From Neelides folsomi (taxonomy: Eukaryota; Arthropoda; Collembola; Neelipleona; Neelidae), in contig JAQGBZ010000374.1 in assembly GCA_034687125.1 (NCBI GenBank), positions 1 to 58,926 of the forward strand: 58,926 nucleotides of DNA. The letters are read 5' to 3'. Positions 34,641 through 47,505 of the stretch are shown here, piece by piece. Each line of letters starts with the position of its first letter. The stretch's first letter is position 1. The notes under the pieces were generated by a model that searched no databases, had not been told where the DNA came from, and was given only the letters and a program-made list of their open reading frames with translations. The position numbers were made by a program, and so were the translations under genes.

Positions 34641-35730
34641 ATGGGATTAATAACAGAATTCATATTTAATTATTTTTTTCACTTTAATATTCTACAATTA
34701 ACATTATGTTTTTGTTTAGCTTATTTGGGGTCAACTTTAAATATTAATATTAATAATTATAATATTGTTAACGAATATACTTTTGAAAATGTTTCTAAAT
34801 ATTTAGCTTCGATGAGTTCTTGTGATATACATTAGGAAATTTTTTCAATCTTGTCCCTATAGATGAAATTAATTTATTTGAAAAATATGTGGATTTTTAT
34901 TCAAATCATTTTCAATCTCCAATTACAATTAATTACAATACAAATTTTTATAATCAAAACTATAAAAAAAATGAATTTGACTGATCGAAATTTAAGAGAA
35001 ACATATTTTAAATATTTTTATATCTTTATGAAAAGGAAAAATCGAAGTTAAAAATAGAATTAACAGTCGATAAATTGAAAACATTAATACATTTTGTTTT
35101 CGGAGGATTAACTGAAACTTACTTACAATTAAAAGCTAAAAAACTAATATTTACAGATAAAGGGGAAATTAAATTAAATTAAATAAAATGTTTTATTTTA
35201 TAGATGAGTTTATTGAGGTAGCAAAATTTGAAAAGTTTATTAATTATAATTTTCCAGATAAATATTATGTAGTAAAACAATTTAAACATGAAAGTATATA
35301 TTCTACAAGAATCCATATTAAAACGAGCTATAATTCTTATTTTAAAGTTAAATTTGAAAATGTAATTTTAAGATTTAGCGAATCTGGAATTTATAAAATG
35401 TGGGACGAAGGTCATAATTGCTATTCTGGAGCGAGTCCAAACATGGATTATGAAGGATATTTAAAATTCAGAAAATCAAATCGAGAGGAATATAATAAAA
35501 TTAATACTTTTAAAAGTTTGAATAAACCTAAATTCGTATATAAACCAAAACGCATAAATCTAAAGAAGGTGTCACCATTTATTGTTATAACATATTATTT
35601 ATTTATAACTACATTAATAATTTTATCTATTGAAGTCCTTTGGAATAATCAAATTTCAATAATATTTAATATACAAATACTATATTTTAGAGTAATTACA
35701 GTGCAGAGTGCAGTAATAAGTAATACATAG
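34641..35730 (+). pseudogene. Ionotropic-receptor relic, copy 1
   Basis: Fragments of a divergent ionotropic (glutamate-receptor-like) receptor in several frames. An ATG at 34641 opens a hydrophobic leader and ectodomain start (to 34835) ended by a TAG, with related-looking sequence continuing in frame. Pieces homologous to the other copies follow in other frames: YFKYFY (about 34998), then KKLIFTDKGEIK (about 35140). From 35188 a 180-codon ORF resembles the late ligand-binding lobe (FEKFINYNFPDKYYVVKQ, VKFENVILRFSESGIYKM) and the last membrane helix M4 (ITYYLFITTLIILSIEVLW). M1, pore and M3 are missing, so the gene cannot make a channel. Confidence 0.7.
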
Positions 35731-36703
35731 ATTAGGACAGCGAATACCAGTGAGTTTGAACGAACCGCTTAATTATTTCTTTATTTCCAGCGACCCGGAT
35801 TTAGAAAATTGTTACTTCTAATTGTGCGGTTATGCTAACTCTTAATATTTGAAATCTGACAATGTATTGATTCAATTCAGTTCGTATAATTTAAGTGTGT
35901 TCACGCATAATTTATTTAATTTCAAGTTAACTTTATTTCAGTATAATAAGTATCGTAGGTAATAATACATAATGTAAATATGTTATATGTTGACTATGTA
36001 TTATATTTTAACAATTTGTGAGAATTTTTTTGTTGTTTTATCTTTATTAGTTATAGCAGTATTTAATGTAATACATTAATTGATACTAACATAATATGTA
36101 AGAATAATAATTTTAATAGTCTTTTAAGTAATTGGGATACTCAGGTTATTTAATACAGTTTAATTTACAGTGTGTTCTGAATCAATTTGTAAATTATACA
36201 TATTTAACATATGTTGAAATGACTTCTTATGAATGTAATATGACGGCTGATACTTATAAATTTAATTGCTTCAATACCTATCTTTTTTTAAATCGAATAT
36301 ATTAAAGAATATTAACAGAAAATTGTAATAAAATATGGAATACCTAAATTAAATTAAATTTATTATCCATTACAATTAAACATAAAATAAGAATAAACAA
36401 TTAATGGCTTAAACTAACATACAAATAGTTTAGGAATCTCACGGCGAAAGTATTTACATTCATATTATTTCGCATAAACCCATACAATACAATAATATAT
36501 ATAGGTAGATGTAATATATATTATACCTTATATTAAATTTCTAATACTAGATAAGAATGTATAACAATGTATAATTTATTTATGCACAATTGCCTATAAA
36601 AATTATCAAGTAATTTATTAAAAAGTTAAATATAATTTGTGTTACATTTTGTCAAAAATGGTAAAACTGTCAAATCTAACAATCAAACAAGGGTAAGTTT
36701 TGA
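35731..36703. other. Intergenic, no gene recognised
   Basis: Low-complexity AT-rich DNA between the receptor relic and the 3' end of the His/Asn-rich gene. Nothing else seen. Confidence 0.55.
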
Positions 36704-39700
36704 TTAAAGCCTAGATTCCGATCTAAAAGTTATTAAAGGTTGGATGTTATTTCTGTTAATTTGTCTCACAGGTCTCTGTGGATTTTGAAATTGATTTTGT
36801 CCGTTGTTGTTGAATTGGTTATTGGGAGGTAAATGAGTTTTTGGTGCTCCTTGGGGCCTTTGTGGCCGGACAATTCTATTTTGAAGATTCCCACCAACAT
36901 TCTGATGCTGGTGAAACGGTTGAGTGCTGCGCTGGAAATTCTTATTTTGGAAATTCTGATTGTTATTGATTCCACCATTGTTGACAAAATTTTGTTGACC
37001 AAATCGATTGTTTTGAAATCTTCCTTGGTTTGAATTTACCCGCTTTTGAAGATTGTTGTTTTTAAGGGGGAAATTCTTTTTTGGAATTTGATTTTGAACA
37101 TCTGGCTGATGAAGTTGAATTTTAATTACAATTTGATTTGGCTGTTGTTGAATTTTATTCAATTGCTGATTTTTAATTTCCGTTGACCCGCTTTGGTAAA
37201 TTTGGTTCAAAACTTTTTCTCCGTTATTTTTAATTTGTTGGAGCGGTGGCAAATGATTTTGACCTTTATTGTGAACAACAATGGCTTCTTTTTTCAACAC
37301 CGTGTTTTGCGGCACTTGATCTTTATTTGGTGGGATAATGTTGAAGTTAAACGAATTTTGACAATTTCTCTCATTGTTTCGACAAATGGGCGGTTGGATA
37401 TTATTATTAATATTATTGTCAAAATTTTTATTGTCGAATCTTTTATCATTTTGTAAATTGGGGCCTTGGTTGAGAAATTCAAGTTCTGTTTTGGGGCGGG
37501 AAGTTGTTTGTTCAACAAACCGATTAATTTCGTTGTCTTCTGACGATTTACGCTGGAAGCTTTGCTGATTTTGATTTACCTGGTTGAAATTTGGAATGAC
37601 TGGAGGAAGACTTAAGAAATCGTGATTTTCGTCAATTACCCGCTCTTTTTCTTCGGTTTTCAAATTGGCTGATTTTTCTTCATTGGAATGGGCAATTGAA
37701 ATTGATTCAAAGAATTTTGGATCCCGGTTTTTGTTTTGGCGGGGTTTATTATTATTATTTTTATTTAATTCATTGAAATCTTTGAAATTTTGCAATTTGT
37801 TGTTGAATTTCCCTTCATTGGAATTTCTTAAATTTCCTTCGTTGCTTCCACGTTGTGCGCTGTTTCTTTCGTTGCTTCCTATGAAACTTCCTTGCTGATT
37901 GTTTCGGTTTCGATTTCTTTCATTGCTGCCTGAATTTCTGAAATTGTTCCTTTCGTTGCTCCCGCTATTCCGCCCGTTGTTATTATTTCGGAAATTTTGA
38001 TTATTTTGGTTATTCCCAAAATTGTTATTTCTATTATTATTGTTGTTGTTATTATTATTATTGTCAAAATTTTCTAAACTTCTGTGAGTAAAAGCATTGT
38101 TGTTAAATTGGAGTTTTTCATTAAATTGTCCATTTCTCAAATTTCCTCGATTATTGACATTAATTGGATTCATACTAAATATTTCAATATCAGTCCCGCC
38201 ATTGCCGCCATTATTGCCTCCATTATTACCTCCATTATTATTCCCGCCATTATTATTGTTATTGCCCCCACTATTGTTATTATTCCCACCATTGTTGTTA
38301 TTATTACCGCCATTATTATTATTATTATTATTACCTCCATTATTATTACCGCCAATAAAATCATATCGGACATTGCCAAAATTATTATTTTGCAAATTCC
38401 CATTTTGGAAATTATTATTGTTATTTTCTCCACTCAATCGATAATTCTCTGATCGGAAATTCCCATTATTGTTATTAAAATTATTGTTATTAAAATTTCC
38501 CTGTTGATTTCCATTATTGAAATTATTGTCAAAATTCCCATTAACAAAGTTGGCACTTTGTCCATTATTATTATTATTGTTGTTGTTGTTATTATTCCCG
38601 CCATTGTTGTTAGTCGGAGGAGCAAAAAGCGGCTCAGCATAATTTTGAGCGTTTTGATTATTTTGATTATTTGTAAAAGGAGCAGCATAGGCCGAAGATG
38701 CTGTCGGAGATCCATAATTATCCAAAGGTTTCCCTGTTGAATATCCCGGTGGGCCATAAGTGTCGGTTGAAGCTTTATAGTCATAGCCGGACTTTTTCGG
38801 TGGTCCGTATTCTTTCGGCGGTCCGTATTCTTTAGGTGGGCCGTATTCTTTAGGTAAACCATATTCCACCGAAGCGTCCATTTTCTTCTCAAAAGATGTG
38901 AATTTCTTAAAAGGATCGAATTTGAGCGGATCAAACTTTTTGTATCCGTCGTATTCATAAGAATGTTCAACTTTGACAGAGACATCTTTAACTGCTGGAC
39001 ACCAATTGGGACTTCCTGGTTTGCAAGATTCTGAGAATTTTGCTTTAATTGGTGAATGGTGATGGTGGTCGGAGTGATGTGTTAAATGATAGTGGTCGGA
39101 ATGATGGGCTGAGTGATGGTGGTCGGTGTGGTGGTTGGAATGATGGTCGGAATGATGGTGGCTGTCTGTGTGATGGTGGTGGTGGTGATGTTCGATGATT
39201 TCTTTAGGGGCGATGATGATCGGGGGAGATTCAACAACGGTGGGATGATGATGGTGATATTCGCGGATTTCAACTTCTTTTGCCTTTTCTTTGACTGGGA
39301 CTGAAACTGGAACTGGAACAGGAACTAACTGGAATTAAATTAAAAATTCATTTCTTAAATATGAATTCCCTATATTTTATATAAATAAATATAATCGGGT
39401 TTTTTATTACGAATAACAAATTTAACTACTCGTACTCGTATGATGAAGAAAAGTTAACTATTCAATAAAAATATTTTATATTTATATTACAAAATATTAA
39501 TTAAAAATTGAATAGACTGAAAGAATTTGGTTTAATAAATTAAATATATAATATTTATGTTAACAAATAGTCATATTAAATTGAAATTAATATTAATTCT
39601 CACTTTTGTTTTTGAAACGAGTGGCAAAGACAAATAAAAAGGATTTTCTCCATCATATTCAACAGAGTTGAGGAAATCATTCTTATAATTGTCATCTCCA

Positions 39701-40560
39701 TCGTGGTCATCATGGTGTCCGTCGTGGTTTCCTTCGTGATGGCCATCCTCCGCCGAAATGTATTTTAACGACGAAATTGGAGATTTGAGCACAAGAGGAA
39801 CTGACAAAGGAACTGGATGGGGAAAATCTTCCGCGCTGAGCTGATTAATGTAATCATCATGATCTCCAAATTCCTTCTTCTTCTCTGGAACATGTGAGTG
39901 AGGGAGATGAGAATGTGGCAGGTGGGAATGAGGAAGATGTGAATGGGCCCCGGAATGATGAGGTGAATGTGTATGGGGCGGGAGCCGCAGTGGGAAATGG
40001 GTATGTCTCAATTCACTTGGACGATTGTGACCATCTTTTTGAGAAAAATGTATATGAGAACTTGCTTTGGATGGCCAATGAGTTACGTCGGATTTATAAG
40101 CAGATTCACCACCGAAATTGGAAGTTGTGAAGTAAAGGCTCGTTTCAGAATTTTCTAATGATGTTTCTGAATCTGCAAATTTTAAAATTTTTAATTTTTT
40201 CATTAGAACTCACAATCAATATATTAAGATTAATATAGATTTGTAAATGGTAAATCTATACATAATATAGTTAATTAATTTTGATAAGCTTAATTTATTA
40301 ATTAAAAATAAAATAAACTGACCTCGATGATGATCATATGAAAAAGTTTGATCCGGCTGATTTTTAATTGTGTAATTCATAGTAAGAGATGTTGTTGGTA
40401 AATTTGATTCTGACACTTCAAGCCTTTCGTAAATGGCAGAGGAACTTTTTCCCGAGTTTGGGTAAATGTTAATGTTGAAACCCGGTCGCGTCGTCCGCTC
40501 CTCCACTTTTCCATTGCAGGCGGATAAAAGGGAGAGGAACGGATAAAGAACAATGAACAT
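36704..40560 (-). CDS. Secreted His/Asn/Gly-rich structural protein (1143 aa)
   Basis: Three exons (40560-40323, 40172-39604, 39328-36704) give 1143 residues. A signal peptide (MFIVLYPFLSLLSA, residues 1-16) is followed by an acidic/His part with four HSHLPHSHLP-type repeats and HHDDHDGDD, then VPVPVPVSVPVKEK, then a dense HHSDHH block at about 300-350. Next comes a short conserved-looking island with two cysteines (ESCKPGSPNWCPAV), four EYGPPK repeats (DNA 38797-38868), and finally about 700 residues of NNGGNNN low complexity with Asn/Gln-rich ends. No catalytic domain. It is probably an extracellular matrix, cuticle or metal-binding (poly-His) protein; function is inferred from composition only. 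A TATA box lies 49 bases upstream of the start. Confidence 0.8.
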
Positions 40561-40608
40561 CGCGAGGAATTAAACGATTAATAACAGAACAACATGAGTT
40601 TATTCCTC

Positions 40609-40615
40609 TTTTATA
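40609..40615 (-). promoter_or_regulatory. TATA box of the His/Asn-rich gene
   Basis: TATAAAA on the minus strand, 49 bases before the ATG at 40560, leaving room for a start site about 30 bases downstream and a very short leader. Confidence 0.65.
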
Positions 40616-41644
40616 GACTTAACTCTTCATCTTGGATTAAAGTCATTTCCCTGAAACGCAATGTGTTCATGTGAATATGCGAAGGATGTGAGTGAACTGG
40701 GACACTCTCGTTTGCCAGAGAACAAGAACACTCCAACCATTTATTACATATTAAGACCAAAATGCATCATTTCCTATTTGGTCAACATTTGAATTAAAAT
40801 CACTATTAATTTGTCGAAATGACAATTTCAAGTATTTGAAAATATAAATGGTAAAACAGAAATTCATTTTTGAACTTTTTTCAACATGAACTACAAAACT
40901 AAAACTACAATGATCATTTGACTATGAGTATTGGCTGACATAATAATGGCATTTAACAATGAATGTTTAATACTAGTTCACATAATATGCAAAATGTGAG
41001 AAAAATAATCTTAAGCATTACGACATTATTTATTTACGGAAATAGGAAAGTGATATGAGAAATAAAGTCAGAGAATAAAGATGGTCAGATTCCATTCATT
41101 TCACGATTTATTTTATGCTCGTGTCAGTCATAGCATGTTCAACATTTGATTTATATATAGGAACATATTGTGCATTTTATTAACTTACACTTTAGTTATT
41201 TTACTAGTACCGTACAGGTAAATTGGTATATAAGTATACAACTATTGCATAATTTATTCTTGTAAACTACAGGTAGGTAATAATGATTATTATAGTTTTA
41301 TAATTATTATATGGAATATAAGAGAAGAATGCCTAAATACCTACAATAGGTAATATAATTATTAACTACGTAATAATGTCGTGTAGATATATGGTAATAC
41401 ATATGTATTAAAATATGAGATTGTACGTAAAATAAAATATAATACTTTACATGTGAACTTTTGTTTTACTATATTATGTATTTGCTCTAATTGTTTGTTT
41501 CATTGGTTTTACCTACTTGAATTGAATTTTATGCCAATTTCACTTGCTAGCAATTCGAACTGTATAAAATTTAAATATAACAATTCGTATCCAATTTGAC
41601 CATTAATTGTTTATGATCTTTAATGTATATAATATTCATTAAAA

Positions 41645-42071
41645 TGAAGATGTTTATATTTTCTTTAAAATTGATTTACGGACCAGGGACAGAAGTCAAC
41701 ATGAACATTAAATGCTATTTTATTGACAACTATCCCTTTGCCCAATGAGTTTTTAACCAAACCAACGACAACTTGTTGTTATCAACAAGGAACTTACTGA
41801 ACGGGTCAGATTTGACATGTACTATAACTCGTCGTTGTATAGTACATAAAGCCGACACTATCAAGTAGCTGAGACGTTGGTTTATGGCCTTTCAAATACA
41901 AAGTTACTTCGAATATCAATTTTCAATGCTATAAAATATAAATGGAATTGAAAGACAAATGACAATAGCAAAGTAATGAAAGAACTAACTGATTAGATTT
42001 TGAAACAATTTATTTGTAGGAGAATATTATTTGAGATTTTGCATCAAATTGATCCATATTTTGATTATAAT
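41645..42071. repeat. Diverged tandem duplication, unit 1
   Basis: Matches 42247-42650 in the same orientation over its whole length with substitutions and small indels. Shared anchors include ATTGATTTACGG, GAAGTCAACAT, AACCAAACCAA, ATGGAATTGAAAGACAA, TGACAATAGCAAAGTA and TTTTGCATCAAATT. No open frame is conserved between the two units. Confidence 0.8.
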
Positions 42072-42246
42072 TAAATAATAAATAATAATACAATAAATTT
42101 CTCCTATTTCGCAAGCTTTTATGTGCAGTATAGGTTTTACATTTCACATATGGTATTGCCTTATTGATAGGTAAAAATAATATGCTTAAATATTTAAAAC
42201 CTACTCTAAATGAAGTGATTTTTATTAATTGTCCAATTGTGCTAAT

Positions 42247-42650
42247 GTAGATATTTTCTTTAAATTGATTTACGGGCCAGGGGTTGAAGTCAACATTAAA
42301 CAAGCTATTTTGTTATTGATAACAATCCCTCTGCCCAAAAGGTTTAACCAAACCAAAGTCAACTTGGCACCAAGGAACTACTCGCCGTAACTCGACTCAT
42401 TAGATACTATACTATACAGTCAAGAGTCGGTTGTAACTAGTAGAGTAGACGATGGTTTATGAGGTTTTATATCTAAATAATTTTATATTTCAGTTTTCAA
42501 TACCTTAAAGTAGCAATGGAATTGAAAGACAATTGACAATAGCAAAGTAGTGAAAGCACCAATACATAAGATTTTGAAAAAATTAATTGATAGGGGGAAA
42601 TTATTTTATGTTTTTGCATCAAATTTTACCATATTTGATTATAAAATAGT
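42247..42650. repeat. Diverged tandem duplication, unit 2
   Basis: Second unit, about 600 bases downstream of unit 1. See unit 1 for shared anchors. Lack of a common reading frame and survival of several short identical blocks suggest non-coding DNA under uneven constraint, or an old duplicated transposon remnant. Confidence 0.8.
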
Positions 42651-42771
42651 TAAATTTAATTAATGTCTTAAATTTCGACAACTTTTATAAATATTATAAA
42701 ATATTTTAACAATTTTATAACTTTTTGTACAAAACTTCATAAGCCATGTTTTTATCTTTAATGCTCTTTGT

Positions 42772-42790
42772 CATATATATATATATATAT
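42772..42790. repeat. (AT)n microsatellite
   Basis: Alternating AT run of 19 bases in non-coding DNA. Confidence 0.9.
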
Positions 42791-44025
42791 CAATAACGCA
42801 TAACGTGAAATATATTTCAAAAAATTGACATTTTAATTGTAAAGATACAATTTCAATTTGTAGGAACAAAATCGCAATCGACCCTTTATAAATAAATACC
42901 AATTTAATGCGTAAAATATCAAATACTTTTTGTAATTTTACAATTAACCATCCTAAAAGGATATAAAATGAAACATTTGTTACGTAATCAAAAGTAAAAT
43001 TCCTATATGTGTCCATTAAACTCGGTTTTTACAAGTAGAATTGATATTTAAGATAAAGGCAACCCTCAAATATCAACATTTTACAAAGTCTAATAATAAG
43101 TTAAATTATCCGTTATGGGAGTTATTGTAGTTTACTATTAGATTTAGTGCTCTGAAAATTTTAGCAACTTCCAAAAATTGCATATTTATCGCTTTAGGTA
43201 TTCAATGGCAAATATAAACGCTCGTGACCTTATTATAGTTAAGTATATGATATTGATATTTATTTGGTATGGTACACAAATATAATGTAGAACCTAATTC
43301 GAAAATAAAAATAATATTTACCCTTCATTCATAATTGTTGCATTCGTAATAAAATCATTTAGACATTATGTGCCTTCATATTTATCTTTAGTTCAGATAT
43401 GAACGTAATAATATGAAATATGTAGGTAAATATGTATTTAATGTATCTACTTAATGCATTTCACTACTGACTCAATTTCAGCACCAAATTATAGTATTTA
43501 AAGATCATTAACTGCTTAAATGGAAATGTTAATTGATACATTGTTAACTTGCGATTATGCTATCAACTCAATGTGTTCATTCCATCTACGACTATCGTCA
43601 TATTAATGAGTTTTTTTAGGTAAAGTATTTTACTTGCAGAACGACATGAATAAAGTTGATGGGAAAAGCGTAATGTTAAGAATAGAAAAGATCGTAAATA
43701 TCATAATAAAAGCAAATTACATAGAATCAACATTCGGATATCCCATATAAATAGAATTATGCCATCAAACGCGGATCAATTAAAATATCGACGAGGACAC
43801 AGACAATTTTTCCCTCCTGTCTATCTTTATCTTTTCCCGCATAGTTTTATTCAAAGGTTTCTTATGAAGTACAAAATCAAAGTGGTGCAATTTTAAGCAT
43901 AGATGTTGATTCCATCATAAAAGAATTGAGAGTTGTAAATATTTAAGCATTCAAATAAATGTACCCAGAAAGGACAAAAAGCATCAAAATTAATCAAAAT
44001 AAAAGTTTCGAAAATTTTTAAAATC

Positions 44026-45321
44026 ATGTTGGATGAAAAATGTCTGAACGTTGTGGAGAAATTTTATAAATTCCTTTCAACCCTCAATTTCTGCCCGCTT
44101 GAACCCATAAGAATAAATAATGGCCAACTTCGTTTGCGAGTTGTCACAAATCGATTTCGAATCTTTATATGGAAATTGACCGTTGCAGCAGTTTGGATAA
44201 AAACTTCGTTTTTGATCGGCCGCCTTGCTATTTCCCAAAAAGAAATTGACATCAACAAACAACCTGGATTTTTCGTCTGGCTCTTTGCATTTTCCTGGGT
44301 CGCTTGCAATTGTCTCAACTTTGTTTTAAAAAGAGATGCAATTGCAACAGTGTTTAACGAACTCGTCAATTTGAACTTTGCCCTCGAAGATGAATTCGGA
44401 AAAGACGGGCTTGAACGAGAAGGTCATCGTGGATTAATTCCAAATCCAAATAATCTTATCCGACCCATCCAACTCTTCATTGCATATTGGCTCATTTTGC
44501 CATTATTCATTTTAATGGTGTTTGTGGTGGATCCAGACAAATGGCAATTTTTTTATTCGCTCCTTCCTGAAACGTTAAAAATTCCCATAGTTCGATGGGT
44601 TTTTTATTTTCAGCAATTTGCCATTTGGTGTTGTTTTACAAGTGGATTTATTCCGAATTTTATCTTTCACATTATGTACAATACGACCGTGGCTTACTGG
44701 CTTCAACGGATTATGTAATTATTAATTTATATAAGCCTAAATATACTCTAAAATCCATACAAAACCAACTATGTATTTATTCTTAATTATTTTAATTAAA
44801 TGATTTATTTTAAAATAATTAGTTGGATGATACGTGATCCAAATATGGGATTTGGAGAACATGTCGACGAGCGTTCATTGAAGATCTTCAACGCTTACAA
44901 AAAGCTCCAGTTGTTGAACAAGAGCTATAATGAATATGCAGGGATTCATTATTTCCCACATATCAAAGTTGTCCTCTCCACTCTGTCAGTTTTTCTCAAT
45001 GTAGTTCTCATCAGATATCATAAGAGTCTGGATTGGTTTTCGATCATCATATTCACAATTGGGGCTGTAATGGCTGATGTGGTTTTGATCCTTTTGGTCC
45101 AAATCACAGCCCAGATTTTAAACTACTCAAAGGACATTTGTCAATTTTTGAAGAAGCCGAAAGCGACGAAGAGAAATAAATTTTACAAACGTTCGGCGGA
45201 TTCTTTCAAGCCCTTTGGGGTCAATTTTGGGAATTTTTATCCAATAAAATTTAAAACTCTTTTCACTTTGTTTTTTGAAATTGTTAATTACACAATCACA
45301 TGTTTGGTGTCTTTCAAATAA
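44026..45321 (+). CDS. Gustatory/odorant-type 7TM chemoreceptor
   Basis: Two exons (44026-44714, 44823-45321) give 395 residues, a typical Gr size. The protein has several membrane helices (for example CNCLNFVLKRD region, LFIAYWLILPLFILMVFVV, VVLSTLSVFLNVVLIRY, WFSIIIFTIGAVMADVV) and the C-terminal pattern of the 7tm_7 family: ...SFKPFGVNFGNFYPIKFKT then a last helix LFTLFFEIVNYTITCLVSF. It lacks the exact TYhhhhhQF motif of the gene at 213-1810 but has the basic-G-F-x-I-loop that precedes it. Expected to be a membrane receptor in sensory neurons; ligand unknown. The stop in the first frame at 44716 is avoided by splicing at AT|GTAATT. Confidence 0.82.
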
Positions 45322-45546
45322 ATTCATAAAGTTTAAATTTCAATGTTTTAACAATATCTGCAATATCAATATTAGCCTTAATTAACGATTTTTGATGGAC
45401 ATTTTCAATGTGCAAGTGATTTAAAAGTTAAAATAAATTCCAATATAAAATTAATCTTTAATTCTTTTATTTATTCATTGAAAAATCCAGTATATAAAAT
45501 TTAATCCAGTCCATGTTTATTCCTACATCCAATAGCAAACTTTGAT

Positions 45547-45926
45547 TTATTTCCCGTTACCTTAAATTAAAAAAAGTCATTTAAATATTATTAACATTAG
45601 ATTTAAGTAAATTCAAGTCATATATTTATATAATATATTGTCAAATAAGTAATAACAACCATGGAATCTTCCGTTGAAACCATGAAATCCTCCATTTCCA
45701 TTAAAACTCCCATGATAACCTCCAAAGCCATGGTTTCCTCTATGAAATCCTAAAAATAAATGATTAATGTCATAAAGCCATAAAACAGCATTTGAAAGAA
45801 TTAAACAAAATCATTTTAACACAAAATTCCTCCTCCATAGGCTTCCCGAATTGCAAAATTCCTTTCTTGAATGGCTGGGGCCGCAAGGGCGCAACCAACA
45901 AGGGCAAGAATCATGTAGAGGTTCAT
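45547..45926 (-). CDS. Small secreted Gly/His-rich peptide (65 aa)
   Basis: Three exons (45926-45823, 45739-45660, 45560-45547) give 65 residues: a signal peptide (MNLYMILALVGCALAAPA), a short linker with RNFAIREAYGGG, then a glycine-, histidine- and phenylalanine-rich part built on GFHG/GNHGFGG units. This composition is typical of arthropod glycine-rich cuticle or antimicrobial peptides; which of these is not decidable. The last exon is 14 bases after a strong polypyrimidine acceptor, and the exon 1-2 junction was chosen because the stronger-looking acceptor does not keep phase. A TATA box lies 61 bases upstream. Confidence 0.65.
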
Positions 45927-45986
45927 TTTTAAATAACAAGGAGAGACAAAAGTACTCAGAATATTAAATGATTCAAATCATGACCC

Positions 45987-45993
45987 TTTTATA
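45987..45993 (-). promoter_or_regulatory. TATA box of the 65-residue peptide gene
   Basis: TATAAAAGGG on the minus strand, 61 bases before the ATG. The same TATAAAAGGG core precedes the two glycine-rich peptide genes at 46844 and 55563. Confidence 0.7.
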
Positions 45994-45999
45994 CTTCAT

Positions 46000-46843
46000 T
46001 TTAAAAGAAAACTCACAATATCTGAAACTTGCTTATTAGGATTAGATTATTCTATTTTTCTTTAACTAATGACTTGAGATTTATTCAATACATAATTAAT
46101 TTTACAGAAACATATATTTTATTATACATAATATACCCTACATGTGGATATATTCATAGTTCATTCATTCCATACATGTAGTATTAAATACTTGTGTAGG
46201 TCTACATAATACAAGTAGTCGTAATTCGTTTATACTTATACTATTTAACATCTTAATGCTATAACTTTAAAATAAAATTCTACCTGTAATATTGGAAATG
46301 GATTTATACGTTATTATTCATTATTATCACTCATTTCTTTTCTACGATAAATGCATCCGCATCCCGAATAAGAAGTCGTTATGATTTAATCTCTTGAAAA
46401 CATTGGGTTAAAATAAATGATTGACTCATTTTTGTTCCATTTATTGCACAGGATGTTAACTTAATATTTATATATTATAAACAGAGATACTAAATATGAC
46501 TTGATTTTTGATACAGGATAAATGAAAATTTTAATTAAAAACAGACAAATATAATTATTATACATATTTTATTTTCAAATATTGACTGATCTCGCTCATT
46601 ATTTTTTGCAAAGATTTAAAAAGTTATTAATGGTAATTCTGATTCCAATTAAGGTTTATTTTTTCAGGATCTTCCAATAAAATTATTTTAACAATTACTA
46701 ATGAGTGGCTAAAAGTTTTTATTGCATTGACTTCAAATGTTTTTATTGCATTGTTTATTCATGGAAATTTTTCAATTGTGCAGTTACAAATAAAAGATTT
46801 AAAATATAAAGAAACATTCATTTTATTGGAAGAAATTCCATGT
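46000..46843. other. Intergenic, no gene recognised
   Basis: AT-rich spacer between two small secreted-peptide genes on the minus strand. Nothing else seen. Confidence 0.55.
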
Positions 46844-47468
46844 TCATTTCCCGCTATTAACAAAAGTTCCTCCAACACTTGCTCCAGTAGCTTGGCCGCT
46901 TGTAGCCGACGCAGTATTTCCAACTTGGATGATTCCGCTGATTTGACCTGTACAATAACAATTTTAATTTTCTATTTTGAACGCATTTACTATAACTACT
47001 ACTAGAATCAATTTAGCCTTATTTAAATAAATAATATTATGTAATATCAACTTACTTCCTGTTCCACCGACTCCTACAATAAAATTAAAACAATTAACAT
47101 TTTTAACTTTAATTAAAAATCTCAAAAATTATTGTTTGTAAGATCTTACCTCCTCCTGATGGGACTTGTGGATTGCCACCACCACCATAACCTCCGTATC
47201 CGGAATATCCTCCATATCCTCCATATCCTCCATATCCGCCCATTCCTCCTAAAAAATTAAATCTTTAATAATTTAAATAAATATAAAAAAATTTTAGGTT
47301 AAAAGTGATTATTATTCTTATATTATATTAATAAATACCTCTCCACTGATTTCCTCCACCAAAAGAACCATAAGGTCCGTATCCAGCTAGGCGTCTATAT
47401 CTCTCTTCTTCATTATGGAATGACCCAAAGGTCAATCCAACGAGTCCAATCAAAATTAAAATTTTCAT
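46844..47468 (-). CDS. Glycine-rich secreted peptide A (116 aa)
   Basis: Four exons (47468-47339, 47248-47150, 47073-47056, 46947-46844), all with phase-1 introns, give 116 residues. Signal peptide MKILILIGLVGLTFG; a charged segment (NEEERYRRL); a GGGNQWRG element; GGYGGYGGYGGYSGYGGYGGG repeats; a tiny 18-base exon; and a C-terminal domain with GNTASATSGQATGASVGGTF. The paralogue at 55563-56191 has the same four exons, identical lengths for exons 3 and 4 (18 and 104 bases) and the same C-terminal pattern. The repeat part looks structural or antimicrobial; the conserved C-terminus suggests a specific function. Secreted. Confidence 0.85.
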
Positions 47469-47505
47469 TGTTGATTGAACAATTTAAAATAATTAATAAA
47501 TTCCG

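Larger units (their letters stand above)
40616..44025. other. 3.4 kb region without a recognisable gene
   Basis: Between two divergently transcribed genes. It contains the tandem duplication described separately (41645-42650) and an AT microsatellite. Two minus-strand ORFs (42010-42303, 42771-43016) are short, low-complexity and lack signals. Confidence 0.55.

Noticed and set aside
38084..38452. Ile/Pro-rich plus-strand ORFs of about 120 codons
   Set aside because: Antisense of AAT/GGN repeats in the Asn/Gly-rich gene.
39082..39273. Thr/Pro/Ile-rich minus-strand ORF
   Set aside because: Shifted frame of the HHSDHH repeat; the in-frame reading continues the main gene through an acceptor at 39330.
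42771..43016. 81-codon hydrophobic minus-strand ORF
   Set aside because: Considered as a receptor fragment, but it starts or ends in an AT microsatellite and matches none of the ionotropic-receptor motifs.
45751..45760. Acceptor TTTTTAG just upstream of GATTTCATAG for the 65-residue peptide gene
   Set aside because: The site looks stronger but both available donors would give an immediate stop; the AG ten bases further in keeps phase.
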